Shown: positions 24,834-37,596 of the stretch, in pieces | Layout of the letters: each line of letters starts with the position of its first letter | Numbering within the stretch: position 1 is the stretch's first letter | Assembly (NCBI RefSeq): GCF_036588685.1 | Contig: NC_086381.1 | Span: 66,409,436 to 66,473,435 of the forward strand | Direction of reading: 5' to 3' | Length of the DNA stretch: 64,000 nt | DNA from: Mytilus trossulus | Taxonomy: Eukaryota; Mollusca; Bivalvia; Mytilida; Mytilidae | Position numbers and translations under genes: made by a program | Notes under the pieces: model-generated | Databases searched by the model: none | Seen by the model: the letters and a program-made list of their open reading frames with translations, nothing else | What the model was told of the DNA's origin: nothing

Positions 24834-25935
24834 AAGGCCGTGTTCACACCAAACGCCGTGTACAGTAAACATGTTTACATTTGGTTTAATGTAATGTACA
24901 CTAGTTTCACAAAAAAAATGTTCACATCTATACACCTTGTTTAGTTACCTGTACATAAGATTTGTTCACACTTGCAAACTATATGTCATTTAAATGTTCA
25001 TAACGTAGAACCAAATTTTCAAACAAACAACTTTACTTTTCTAGCTGTTAGGGAACGCCAATTAGATTTATAAAGAAAACGGGGGATTGATGTTCCCTCA
25101 ATTTGATCAAAACAAAAACCGGGTCATTCTGATGATTAGAATGGACAAAATCTTTTTAATATCCTGAACCCTCAGTTCCCCCTTACATTATAGTGTTGAA
25201 TATTGAATTGGTATCGTTGAAAAAAAGTAAAATACAAACCTTCACGCGAGAAAAAATTAGAAAGTCATTTTGGATGATTTGCAGTAGTTTAAAGATGTCT
25301 CGATTACGCATTTAAAACGTAGGCTGCATTAGTGTGCTTACCGAAGAAGAAAAAAATTGCAATGTTAAGGATCAGTACATTTCTATATTTTCTGTTTGTT
25401 TCAAATGGTATTTTTTTCCCCAATGAGTATTTGGAAAGAAACGGTGACATATTTTTTTAAATTTCAAATTGTATTTTAACGGGTAAATAAGCAATTAAAT
25501 TCACCCTTTTTCAGTAATGCATTTATGGGTGAATCGTTGTTTGAGTAAAAACCAGTGGCTAATATTTCTGTCAGTGTGTACGTCCAATCAATTTGGGAAG
25601 ATCTTTCAAACAAATTATGTGATCGGCAAAGATGAATGGGTTAATAAGGCTACGAAAAGTGCTTTTATAACAAATACATATATCAAGTTTAGACAAATAT
25701 TTCGTAAAGAACTATATTAACAAGTGTTATAAGTATCAATTTTATATAAAAATCGTTTCTTCCTTAAATATTTATGGTAAAAATAATATTCTAAATGTCT
25801 AGTTTTGTGTACACTTAACCTACACAAGGCCTACATCGACTATCGACTGCATGTAGAAAAAAATTGATTTAAACTACATATAAACATTTTGTTTTATCAA
25901 TGGGAACGTAATTATGTTTAATGTATGTGTAAGTT
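24834..25935. mobile_element. TIR element copy, truncated at its right side
   Basis: It begins TAAGGCCGTGTTCACACCAA followed by ACGCCGTG and aligns, inverted, with 41242-42686, which has both ends. By eye similarity is patchy: about 75-85% in blocks such as TTCTGTTTGTTTCAAATGGT. The last 45 or so bases of the element are missing, and it abuts the inverted-duplication arm at TAAGTT (25930-25935). Confidence 0.6.
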
Positions 25936-26205
25936 TTAAAATAACGACTCAGCTTTCTATTTCAACCACTAATTGCATGTAGCATCAGTACATACACTAA
26001 AAAAACGAAAGTATGCAAAAAGAAATTGTAAACACAATAAAGAAACTTAAGATTGGACAACATGTAATGAAAGCTTACGTAACGTTTCAACTAACGTTCA
26101 TTGACAAATTGGATATTTTTGTTGTGAGTGTTTGAATATAAAAAAAACCCAACAAAAGCTGATCAGATGGATTTTCATTATGCCAGAGAATAAATGAACA
26201 CTTAC

Positions 26206-26277
26206 CCCAATGTGTAATAGCAGACCTAATGCGAATAAGATAACTTTGTAAACGAAGTGGCTACTTATATAGCTCAT
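26206..26277 (-). CDS. Signal-peptide-like first exon, left copy
   Basis: 24 codons from ATG, MSYISSHFVYKVILFALGLL then LHIG, ending at a perfect GTAAGTG donor in phase 0. It has the shape of a signal peptide. No downstream minus-strand exon was recognised; 25.9 kb and lower is the truncated TIR element. It is duplicated at 36843-36914. Confidence 0.4.
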
Positions 26278-27247
26278 ACAATTAAAGTATTCAATCGAGG
26301 AATGCTGTAGGTGTGAAACAATAATCAGTGACATATGTTCTTCAGGTTTGTTCATTTTAAACATGTTAATGAATATGTAAAATGGGTTGGGTGTGCGACA
26401 TCTTTCATCTTTTGTTAAACGAGTGGACTTTTACCTGTACTTGCAGATTATCAAACCATAATTTAAGGCAGTATTGAATTATGTATTACTTTAATATCTA
26501 CAAAATGTGTTCACAATTGTTCCAAATGTTACGCTTTAATGGTTGTTGTTTAAAAAACCCATTTAACTCCCTACATAATGTGATTGATTGATTGGTATTC
26601 AACGCCACTTTCAGCTGTATTTTGTTATTTTTTCACTGTCAACTATTTGCATTTGGTAGGGAAAGTGGTAATAATTCTAGTCAATTAGGTTGTGGTCAAG
26701 CGCATCTGGCACGTGAGGGATTCAAATTCACAACGTTAACTTCCATTTAGAAAGGTCAGTGAAGCAGTAGTTGCACAAGTAACCTCCTACCTTGCTAGAT
26801 AAGGTTATCCTATAAGTAGCTGGAGTAATCTTATAAATTAATATAATGGTATATTTTTATGTGGATTGAATTATAAAAAAAATACGAATATTTTATGTTA
26901 CATTGAAAAATATTTAGTTGCACCACAGTATTTTTGTTGTTTCGTTGTTTTTGCTCCTATAATTAGCGTTTTTGTCTCGGTTTCGGTTTGTATCTCGGAT
27001 TTTTTTCTGCATCAATCTATGACTTTATAACTGTTGCCATTGTGTAAGTTTATGATGCACAGGTATTTCTTTCAACTTACATTCTTAAGGATATGATAAT
27101 ACACGTTTTACTATGTTCATTATATAGATATATCTATTTTGAGGGTCCTTTGTTTCTTGCTGTTCGGTGTGAGTTAAAGCTCTGTGACAAGACCGAACTT
27201 TGACCTATAATTGCTTTTACAACTTCTGACTTGGTTGGTATATAAGT

Positions 27248-27408
27248 CAGATAATGCCTATTATAAGGTTTTTCTTGTCGAAGAACACACCTCGGGTTGT
27301 CAGGATTGCTCAAAGAAAGACCTCCCTATGGTCGGTCTTCCATTTGATCAATCCTGACACCCCTCGATGTGTTCAACGACAAGAAAAACATTAAAATATG
27401 CATTATCT
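27248..27408. repeat. Long foldback (hairpin) element
   Basis: Arms of about 65 bases: AGATAATGCCTATTATAAGG, TTTTTCTTGTCG and GGTTGTCAGGATTG on the left, with their complements on the right; the centre itself is palindromic (AAGACC..GGTCGGTCTT). The whole unit is absent from the corresponding place in the other arm (near 35.5-35.9 kb). Confidence 0.75.
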
Positions 27409-28199
27409 ATAACGTAACTTCTTGATTAACATAATCATTTTGATTTCATCAGCAAAGTTTTACATTCTCTTTCGACTATGGTAAATTTCTGTTTTCCTAT
27501 CTTTAATGTTTAATCATATGCTTGGTTTGTTTTGTACTTCTTTGTTACATGTGTGTGTGGTTTTTTTTTCGTTAAGTGATTAGGATTATACCATTTTACC
27601 TAATATGTGTGATTGTTTTGTTCATGCATAGTTGTAAATATAACGGATTTTAATACGTGTCGTATACGTGGGAATTTAGCTAGCTATAAACCCAGGTACA
27701 TTAGAAAATGTCTGTACCAAGTCAGGAATATGGTAGTTGGTATATATTCGTACGATGTGTTTGATCTCTTAATTTTGTCTTTTGATTAGAAACTTCCCGT
27801 TTTGAGTTTTGATTTTTATGTTTTTTTTTCACGCTTATTAAGAGTAAATAGAATAAATGCATATCATTTTTAAATGTAAAGTGTTGAGATATATTTTTTT
27901 ATCAAATTGATTATGATTTTTTGTATGTTGCAATGGTAGCTAACGTTAAATAATATATAACAAATATAACAATTACAACATCAAAAAATGTCATAATTTG
28001 CATAATCAATTTAATTTCAAAAAAGAAAATCTAAATAGAATCAATGCATATTATTTATATATGTAAAGTGCAAATATATATTTGAAGTCAAACTGATTAT
28101 GAATGCAAATGTTACAAAAATTGAATAATATACAACAGTTATTACAATTACAAAATCAAAACATGTCATAATTTGTCATAACTTCGTACTTTATTTGGT

Positions 28200-28330
28200 C
28201 TTTTTTTTTTTTTTTTTTTTTTTTTAACTTTTTTGGATTCGAGCGTCACTGATGAGTCTTTTGTAGACGAAACGCACGCATCGTGTATACATAAAACTTA
28301 TTCCTGGTATCTATGATAAGTGTATTTGCA
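28200..28330 (-). repeat. Poly-T run and ATAGATACCAGG repeat end
   Basis: A run of about 27 T precedes TTGGATTCGAGCGTCACTGA and the rest of a repeat end (CTGGTATCTATGATAAG). The left inverted arm stops inside this unit. Confidence 0.7.
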
Positions 28331-28547
28331 TAATACATTTTATGAATAAAGAATATCCAAGTCTGCTATATACATGTATTATTGCTGCATACCTCGTCGT
28401 CATCATCATTAAAGTAATATAATTTAGTTTCACATGCGAGTATATAAAACGATATATAGTAGATATAGGAAGATGTGGTGTGAGTGCCAATGAGACAACT
28501 CTCCATCCAAATAACAATTTAAAAATTAGTGTCTATTCTTTCTTAAG

Positions 28548-30300
28548 AGACTTTACTTACATTTTCTAAACCTACTACAGTAACTTTTCATAATGAAAAC
28601 CTGGACAAAACAGTTATTTGATATACTAGTACTTTATTATTCTGTTTCAGAAATTGTAGCCAACTTGTATCTCGAACGGAGCTTGTTATGATAGCCATGC
28701 GCGCATCAAATTTGCAAAATATTGGAGGTCTTTTTAAATAATCATACAGAAAATACTGCAATGCGAATTATGACATTTATTTTGTAATTTTACATGTTGT
28801 AACATCGGTTGTATATTGTACAACGTTTATAACAATGCAACATCAAGATTTCATAATCATGTTTAACACCGCCGCATTTTCGCGCCTGTCCCAGGTCAGG
28901 AGCCTCTGGCCTTTATTAGTCTTGTACTACTTTAACTTTAAGTTCCTTGTGTATGATCTGGAGTTTAGCATGGCATTCATCATCACTCAACTAGTATATA
29001 TTTTTGTTTAGGGATCAGCTAAAGGACGCCTCCGGGTGAGGGAATTTCTCGCTGCATTGAAGACCTATTGGTGACCTCCTGCTGTTGTCTGTTCTATTAT
29101 ATGAGTTAATTGAGATGTTAGGAATACGCAATAAACACTCAATTACTAATGTGTTAGTTTATTCTTCATTTACAAAAGTTTATGTTTCAATTTATAATTC
29201 GACAAGCATAGTTTTTGTTTAGCTATGAAAGAGACTAAACCATTGAAATTCATTCATTGGACAGTAAATATCGAGTTTTGCTGATGAGACTTGATGGATT
29301 TGGTGCATCTGAATCGCTTGACATACCGAAAGATTGACCCGATAGACCTTTGTGCAACACTAGTTACAATATTTTTTTTATAGATAGATAGTTTCGGGAT
29401 TGATCAATGTTATACTGAAAAGCTTTCAGATTAATTTCCTGTTTATACTGTTCCAAGCATTACAGAAAGATTACATTCAGCCAGAGGGAAACTACGTGTA
29501 AAAGTAATCTGAAACTTGAAGAAGTTGAAAAACGGATGTTTTTTTTAAAGTTAATTTTAATGTTTGAATAATTTCCCCTTAATTTTCACAAACATTTACT
29601 GGTATTAATTAGTTTCTTGCTTTACAATCCCACAAAGTACAATGATATATTTTTTCTGTGTAGTCTTGACATACTAGTCAAATTGATTATGCAAATTATG
29701 ATCTTTTTTATGTTGCAATTGTAACATCTGTTATATATTATTCAACGCTCCTTAATCGTTTCCATTCGTCACAACTCGGCTGATTCCGTAACATTGGATG
29801 AATGGAGAGCAGCGAATTCACCCGAGGATTAGCGATTGTAATCACGTCTTGATCATAATAATCTTTATGATTTCAACAGCAAGTTTTCTTATATTTCTTC
29901 AAAAGTTAAGAGCACAGTAAATAAATGAACATATATATAGTACAATGGTGTATCCTATAGCATATTTAGTAGAAAGTTTGTAACTCAAGATGAGGCAGAA
30001 AAGGCATCTGTGTCGTCTGAATTGTTGGCAATACATAAAATAGATAAGAGAAAGGAAAAACATAGAAAAAGAGTGGCATGCAAGCGTGAAAACATCTTTG
30101 CATTTTAATACTATCAACAATTAAGTAACGCATAATTCGAATAGTAATAACTGTTTACGTCCAGATTGTGTACTCTTATTTCAACAACGTTACAAATGTA
30201 ACACAATCTTTGTCAATTTATTACGTAGATAACAATCGCCATATAGACGTTCATTACTATCGCAAGTAAACTGGCGTTTGGTTCTGCAATTATTTACGTC
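28548..30300 (+). repeat. Tandem segmental duplication, copy A
   Basis: Matches 30798-32552 at an offset of about 2246-2248 bases, roughly 90% by eye. Shared landmarks: TGTAGCCAACTTGTATCTCG, CCGCCGCATTTTCGCGCCTG, ATTGGATGAATGGAGAGCAG, and TGTGTACTCTTATTTCAACA. It includes an interspersed repeat (CCTGTCCCAGGTCAGGAGCC) duplicated with it. Confidence 0.85.
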
Positions 30301-30797
30301 CATCGTTTATGGACAACGTAGGACAGGTAAACTGTCTTAATTGGGTAGACCTAAGTAATACCAATGTTTTCCTCTCGTTTAGTTTTTCTTCAATTGACAT
30401 CATTAAAAAGGTCGGGGTCCGTGCAACATCTCCCAAAGTCTTCAGGAAATTCACTGTTTTATTTTATGTTTAGAGTATATTGAATACGACCAATTTTGGG
30501 ATACCCTAAAACACTAGAAAACACTAGTAGGTAAAAATCATTGTGTGTTTTTGTACATGTTATTATTTGAAATACCCCTGACTGTCAAATTGCATAGCGA
30601 GAACATATTTTAAAGTAAATCTGAAACTTCATGGTAATACAAATAGCCTGAATGTAAAGAAAAACGGTTTTAAATTATTGATACGTCGGAAAGTCTGGCC
30701 AACTCAGATACCAATTTTTTTTTCAAACCTAGTCAGAAAAAAATACTGTCGTTAAATTCCTGCCTTAAATTTTAATAGTTATAAGTCTTTCTTATGT
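30301..30797. other. Linker between tandem copies
   Basis: About 500 bases present between copy A and copy B and not repeated after copy B. No gene recognised. Confidence 0.5.
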
Positions 30798-32552
30798 GAC
30801 CATACTTACATTTTCTAAATCTACTACAGTAACTTTTCATAATAAAAACCTTAACAAAACAGTTATTTGCTATACTAGTGCTTTATTATTCTGTTTCAGA
30901 AATTGTAGCCAACTTGTATCTCGAACGGAGCTTGTATTTGATAGCCATGCACACATCAAATTTGCAAAATATTGGAGGCCTTTTCAAATAATCATATAGA
31001 AAATACTGGAATGCAAATTATGACATTTATTTATGTTGTAAATGTACATGTTGTAACATCAGTTGTATATTATACAACGTTTATAACAATGCAACATCAA
31101 GATTTCAAAAAAGCATGTTTAACACCGCCGCATTTTCGCGCCTGTCCCAGGTCAGGAGCCTCTTGTCTTTATTAGTCTTGCAATACTTTTAATTTAAGTT
31201 GCTTCTTTATAATTTGGAGTTTAGTATGGCATTCATAATCACTGAACTAGTATATATATTTGTTTAGGGATCAGCTGAAGGACGCCTCCCGGTAAGGGAA
31301 TTTCTCTCTGTATTGCAGACCTCCTGCTGTTGTCTGATCTGGTTGTAGTATATAAGTCAATTGAGATGTTAGGAATACGCAAAAAGACAGTTATCAAACA
31401 CGCAATTACTAGTGTGTTAGTTTTTTTTTCATTAACGAAAGTTTATGTTTTCAAATTACAATTTGAAAAGCGTATTTGTTTTAAGCTATTAAAGATACTT
31501 AACCATTGAAATTATTTCATTGGAAAATAAATATCGAGTTTGACTGATTATACTTGATGGATTTGGTGCATCTGAATCGCTTGCAGGTGCAAAATTAAAT
31601 AGTTTAAAGGCTTGACATACCAAAAGATTGACCCGATAGACCTTTGTGCAACACTAGTTACAATATTTTTTTTATAGATAGATAGATTCGGTATTGATTT
31701 CCAAGCAATACAGAAAGACTACATTTAGCCATGGAAACTACTTGTATAAGAGATCTATAACTTAAAGAGGTCAACAAATATTTTTTTTTTAGTTCATTAC
31801 AATGTTTGAATAATTTCCCCTTAAGTTTCTCAAAAATTTGTTTGTATTTGTTAGTAACTTGCTTTACAATCCCACAAAAATTTAAAGTACAATGATATAT
31901 TTTTCTGTGTAGTCTTGACATACTAGTCAAATTGATTATGCAAATTATGATCTTTTTTATGTTGCAATTGTAACATCTGTTATATATTATTCAACGCTCC
32001 TTAATCATTTCCATTCGTCACAAATCGGCTGATTCCATAACATTGGATGAATGGAGAGCAGCGAATTCACCCGAGGATTAGCGATTGTAATCACTTCTTG
32101 ATCATAATAATCTTTATGATTTCAACAGCAAGTTTTCTTATATTTCTTCAAAAGAGCACAGAAAATAAATGAATTGAAATATAGTACAATGGTATATCCT
32201 ATAACATGTATAGTAGCAAGGTCGTAACTAAAGATGAGACAGAAAAGGCAACTGTGTCGTCTGAATTGTTGGCAATACACAAAATAGATAAGAGAAAGGA
32301 AAAACATAGAAAAAGAGTGGCATGCAAGCGTGAAAACATCTTTGCATTTTAATACTATCAACAATTAAGTAATGCATACTTCGAATAGTAATAACTGTTT
32401 ACGTGCAGATTGTGTACTCTTATTTCAACAACGTTACAAAATTTAATGTATCGAAATCTGTCAAATTATTACGTAGATTATAATCGTCATATGGACGTTC
32501 ATTACTATCTCCAGTACACTGGCATTTGGTTCTGCAATTATTCATGTTCCGA
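30798..32552 (+). repeat. Tandem segmental duplication, copy B
   Basis: Second copy of 28548-30300. Indels include an extra CAGGTGCAAAATTAAATAGT stretch near 31585 and small losses near 31690. A short minus-strand frame beginning MLIVLKCKDVFTLACHSFSM stays open in both copies (29899-30120 and 32122-32364). Confidence 0.85.
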
Positions 32553-33213
32553 TCCATATTATGACATTTTTACTGACTGTAAAATTGTACCGTGGAAAGT
32601 GTATTCATATCAAAAAGACGCACACATTTTCAAAACATCCGGTATTACTTCTGGTTACGTTCCTGTGATTCCCTTTGTTTTTGGTTTAAAATATTGAAAA
32701 CAACACGTATAATAATTTTATGCGTCCGACGCGTTTTTTGTCTGGATTAATCTTCATCAGGAACGCAAAAAACAAACATTTGAAATCCGAAGATGCATTA
32801 GTTTGTTTGTTTGTCTTCCTTATCGAATTATAATATCGGTTATGTACTGTTGCCTTTATTTGTGGTATCGTTATCGTTATATCGTCTTTTAACTGGTATT
32901 TAGTCTGCTGTACCTTTTGTATTTTGTTGTTTCTCTTGCGCACTCCCTTTATATCAGAAGTGATGATTGTTATTTCTTAAAACAGTTTCATTCGCAGTTT
33001 TGCATCCTCTGAATAATTTAAGACTTCTTCTATTGACGAAAGTACTATAATTATTTTGACCTAGTTTTATCCATGTATCCCAAACATCTGAATTTAAAAT
33101 CCTTCTGCGTTTTTCCTAAAAAGCAAAGTTTCTTTTAATTACACATACCTAACATTATTATCCTAAACAGTACAATAGTAGTTTTACTTGATTATATTAG
33201 AAGATAAAACTAC

Positions 33214-33319
33214 CCGGTTCCAAAGGGAACATTCGTATAGTTAAAAACACCATTGTCTGCAGCAAATACAAAATTTCCGTCTTGGTCAGGACTATTTGTA
33301 CCACTATATACTTCATCCG
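33214..33319 (-). pseudogene. Orphan C-type-lectin exon copy with altered donor
   Basis: Reads DEVYSGTNSPDQDGNFVFAA then DNGVFNYTNVPFGTG, almost the same as exon 3 of the lectin gene at 46418-46522. The acceptor CCTTTTAG is intact. The donor changed from ACCG|GTAAGT to ACCGGGTAGT, adding a base and weakening the site. The other lectin exons are not in this copy, so it cannot make the domain alone. Confidence 0.8.
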
Positions 33320-33395
33320 CTAAAAGGAATTGACATGTAGTTTGTATCATTGGACTTGTAGAAAGATTTTTAATCGTATTGAATCGTAAATATCA

Positions 33396-33850
33396 AAAAG
33401 AAAGATCTGGTATGATTGCGGATGAGAAAACAATACATAAGAGACCAACATGAAACATAAATTATCAGCCCATATCGCATAGTCAGCTATAACAGGTTCG
33501 AAATGACAACCTTAAACAAGTCAAACGAGATAACCAACGACATAATTAATGAATGTACAAAACATGAATGAAAAAAAACACGTAACACATAAACAAAAGA
33601 CAACTGATGAATAACAGGTTTCTGACTTGAACAGTCACAAACAAAGTGAATGTGTTGGGGTTAAACAGGTTATCATGATCCCCCTAACCTGAGACAGTGG
33701 TGTAATAGTGCAAAATATTAACGAACGATACGAGTCAGTTGAAAAAGCTTACAATGTAACTCATCAGTTCGATAAAAATAAAAAAAATCTACAAATACAA
33801 GTGGACGTGGCCATATATTTGTACATCCTAACATTACAAATATGGTAAGT
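33396..33850 (+). repeat. 429-base element copy within segment Y
   Basis: AAGATCTGGTATGATTGCGG, AGTCAGCTATAACAGG, CCCCTAACCTGAGACAGTGG blocks match 12886-13314 with heavier divergence. The equivalent copy in the other Y segment (45725-46345) is split by a later insertion. Confidence 0.7.
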
Positions 33851-34689
33851 ACACATCTGAGATAACTCGCCGTAACTGACAGCTGGTTCAAAGCCACTCA
33901 CAACTAATGAAAAAGCATGCATATACGACTAAATTATCAATCAGTAAACATCCAACATTGAATTGATTTAGTGTGAAGACGTCATAAACAGTCAGAGAAA
34001 AATGTGATATTGTGCAATGCCAAGAAACAGGTATTGACACATATCTATGAATGTCTATAATTATGTAGATAACAATACTATTTCATGTATTTAGTTTGCC
34101 TTTAATTTACTGATTTCAAAATCAATATTGATACAATTTAAAACAATATTCAGTGATCTAATAACAGTCTTGAATTGGTAACCAAGGATAAGTTTATTTA
34201 AAGTTTACCAGGATTGTTTCTGAAACCAAATCTGTTTATCAGTGCATATTTTATTTGTAACTTAAGTTTGGGAAATACAATCCTTATATGTTGTTTTAGC
34301 ACATTTTCGACACTTGTTAAGACTAACAATAATTAGGTAGGAATTACTTGCTTTCTACATCTTTAGTGCTTTAGGCTGGTAGTAAAATCAATAATTACAA
34401 AATCTATGTGTTTAGATACATGTCGTTCAACTGATTGATGTTAAGAAGTGAGTATTTTTTACATAGTTTCTAAGAACTAGTAAAACAAAATGTTTCGTCA
34501 ATCAATAGACGCTGTTGCTATTAATTACAGCCCAGAAGTCAGCACTGTATGTGCTGACATGAATTATCATTGATATGGTTATATCTATAAACTAACTGTT
34601 AACAAAATTTGGAGTTTACCTTAGCTGGATTTGGCGAAACCTTTATGAATTTTGGTCCTCAATGCTCTATAATTTCGTGCTTTATTTGC

Positions 34690-37188
34690 ATGATATGGCC
34701 TAATCAGTGACGCTCGAATCCAAAAAAGTAAAAAAAAAACAAATTAAGTACGAAGTTATGACAAATTATGACATGTTTTGATGTTGTAATTGTTATAACT
34801 GTTGTATATTATTCAATGTTTGTAGCAATTGCATTCATAATCAGTTTGACTAAAAATATATCTTTGCACTTTACATATATAAATAATATGCATCGATTCT
34901 ATTTAGATTTTCATTTTTAATCAAATTGATTAATATGCAAATTATGACATTTTTTGATGTTGTAATTGTTATATTTGTTATATATTATTCAACGTTTGCA
35001 ACCATTGCAACATAAAAAAATCATAATCAATTTGATAAAAAAAATTATATCTTTACACTTTACATTTACAAATGATGTGCATTTATTCTGTTTACACTTT
35101 AAAAGCATGAAAAAAAATCACAACAATCAAAACTCAAAACGGGAAGTTTCTAATCAAATGACAAAGTTAAGAGATCAAACAAATCAAACGAATGGAGATC
35201 AACTATCATATTCCTGACTTGGTACAGGCATTTTCTAATGTACCTGGGTTTATAGCTAGCTAAATTCCCACGTTTACGACACTTATTATATTCCGTTATA
35301 TTGACAACTACTCATGAACAAAACAATCACACATGTTAGATAAATTAGTATAATCTTAATAACTAAACACATGTAACAAAGAAGTACAAAACAGACCAAG
35401 CATATAATTAAACATCAAAGATAAGAAAACAGAAATTTACCATAATCGAAAGAGAATGTAAAACTTTGCTGATGAAATCAAAATGATTATGTTGATCAAG
35501 AAGTTACTCAGAAAGATTGAATGCAATATTCAAATTGTAACATGTGCAACATATAGATGTACATTAATTGCATATCTTGCATAATCCGTTTGAAACACGA
35601 AGAAATTTGAATCATTGTTGCATGACTCATCGTTAACATTTAAGTATATAAATTAGCCTTAATTAACTAAAATAACAAACATTTTGAAAAATATCAGAAG
35701 AAAACAGTATACCTTCAAATTAATTTCTGTAAACCAAACTAAAAATATCAGGAGAAACTGATTTATTAATTAAATAATAGAAAGCTTAAAGTTTCTGGAA
35801 ACTATTCTATATATTTATATCAGACATAATAATTGTATTGATAATAATTAGATATTAGAATTTGGTATATATGAGTGCCAAGGCGAATCTCCAACCAAGT
35901 CAGAAGTTGTAAAAGTAATTATAGGTCAAAGTTCGGTCTTGTCACAGAGCTTTAACTCTCACTGAACAGCAAGAAACAAAGGACCCTCAAAATAGATATA
36001 TCTATATAATGAACATAGTAAAACGTTTACCATCATATCGTTATGAATGTAAGTTGAAAGAAATACATGTGTATCATAAACTTAAATAATGGCAACAGTT
36101 ATAAAGTCAAAGATTGATGCAGAAAAAAAATCCGCGATACAAACCAAAACCGAGAGAAAAACGCTAATTATAGGAGCAAAAACAACGAAACAACAAAAAT
36201 ACTGTGATGCAACTAAATATTTTTCAACAAAATATTCGTATTTCTTTTTATTATTCAATCCACATAAAATATACCATTATATTGATTTATAAGATTACTC
36301 TAGCTACTTATAGTATAATCTTATCTAACAAGGTAGGAGTCAACTTGTACAACTACTGCTTCACTGACCTTTCTAAATGGAAGTTAACGTTGTGAATTTT
36401 AATCCCTCACGTGCCAGATGCGCTCGACCAAAATCTTAATTGACTAGAATTATTGTCACTTTCCCTATCGAATGCAAATAGTTGACAGCGAAAAAATAAC
36501 AAAATACATCTGAAAGTGGCGTTAAATACCAATCAATCAATCACATGTAGGGAGTTTAATGTTTTTTTAAACAACAACCATAAAAGCGTATCATTTGGAA
36601 CAATTGTGAACACATTTTGTAGATATTAAAGTAATACATAATTCAATATTGCCTTAGATTATGTTTTGAAAATCTACAAGTACAGGTAAAAGTGCACATG
36701 TTTAACAAAAGATGAAAGATGTCGCACACCCAACCCATTTTACATATTCATTAAACATGTTAAAATTGAACAAACCTAAATAGCATACGTCACTATTTAT
36801 TGTTTCACACCTACAGCATTCCTCGCTTGCATACTTAATTGTATGAGCTATATAAGTAGCCACTTCGTTTACAAAGTTATCTTATTCGCATTAGGTCTGC
36901 TATTACACATTGGGGTAAGTGTTCATTTATTCTCTGGCATAATGAAAATCCATCTGATCAGCTTTTGTTGTTTTTTAAGATATTCAAACACTCAAAACAA
37001 AAATATCCAATTTGTCAATGAACGTTAGTTGAAACTTACGTAAGCTTTCATTACATGTTGTCCAATCTTAAGTTTCTTTATTGTGTTTACAATTTCTTTT
37101 TGCATACTTTCATTTTTTTAGTGTATGTACTGATGCTACATGCAATTAGTGGTTGAACTAGAAAGCTGAGTCGTTAGTTTAAAACTTA
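34690..37188 (-). repeat. Inverted-duplication arm X' (right)
   Basis: Reverse-orientation counterpart of 25930-28252. Frames such as 34966-35217 and 36089-36292 are non-coding arm sequence. Where the left arm has the 27.25-27.41 foldback, this arm has about 400 unrelated bases (35.5-35.9 kb). Confidence 0.85.
36843..36914 (+). CDS. Signal-peptide-like first exon, right copy
   Basis: The same 24 codons (MSYISSHFVYKVILFALGLL) and the same GTAAGTG donor as the left copy, on the opposite strand and pointing toward the defensin-like exons 0.7 kb downstream. Its donor is phase 0, whereas those coding exons need phase 1, so they do not join directly in frame. Confidence 0.4.
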
Positions 37189-37596
37189 TCCTTAAACAAC
37201 GAACCCTTCATGAAAAAGTCTCATACATTAGAATCAAATTACTCATATTGAATAAGTATTAGGTGTACGGAAAGTCAAATGCACATTTATACAAGATATA
37301 GTGCTGTAATTTGTATTTTGGAAACAATAAAACTGAGAAAAGAATTGGGGTATGATTCAAAAGATAACCACCCGACCAAAGAGCAGTCAATAGCCGAAAG
37401 AGAAATACCTGAACGTACAAAATGTATAAAATGTCTACATATTCTGAACTAACTCCATTCTCAAGTATAAGTTTCATTGCTGAGACACCGAACTCGTCTG
37501 TTTGGTTTATGACGGTGAGTTTGATTTGGTGTATTAGTATATTTAACGAGCTTGAAGATCATTGTCATAATCGATGTTTACAAATTTTCGTTTCAG
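37189..37596. other. Upstream region of the defensin-like gene
   Basis: No counterpart in the left arm. Frames 37259-37477 and 37422-37676 are shadows. A TTTCGTTTCAG acceptor ends at 37596, implying a 5' non-coding exon further left. Confidence 0.4.

Larger units (their letters stand above)
25930..28252 (+). repeat. Inverted-duplication arm X (left)
   Basis: Aligns with 34690-37188 in reverse orientation. Near 26040-26140 the two arms differ at only a few positions per 100 bases. Matching landmarks include AAACTTAAGATTGGACAACA, GTCTTGTCACAGAGC (complement), and the MSYISSHF exon. The arm contains interspersed repeats and, at 27248-27408, a foldback sequence that the other arm lacks. Confidence 0.85.
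32552..34704 (-). repeat. Inverted-duplication segment Y (left copy)
   Basis: Aligns in reverse with 44650-47252: the shared CAGCACATACAGTGCTGACT, ATAGCAACAGCGTCTATTGA, the lectin exon, and GCGTCCGACGCG blocks fall in the same order. It carries only one of the lectin exons. Confidence 0.85.

Noticed and set aside
32410..32697. 95-residue frame on the plus strand
   Set aside because: It crosses the boundary between tandem copy B and segment Y, and the equivalent places in the other copies are not open.
32410..32943. Host gene around the GCGTCCGACGCG block
   Set aside because: The same block recurs at 47.06, 52.65 and 52.92 kb, so it is an interspersed repeat.
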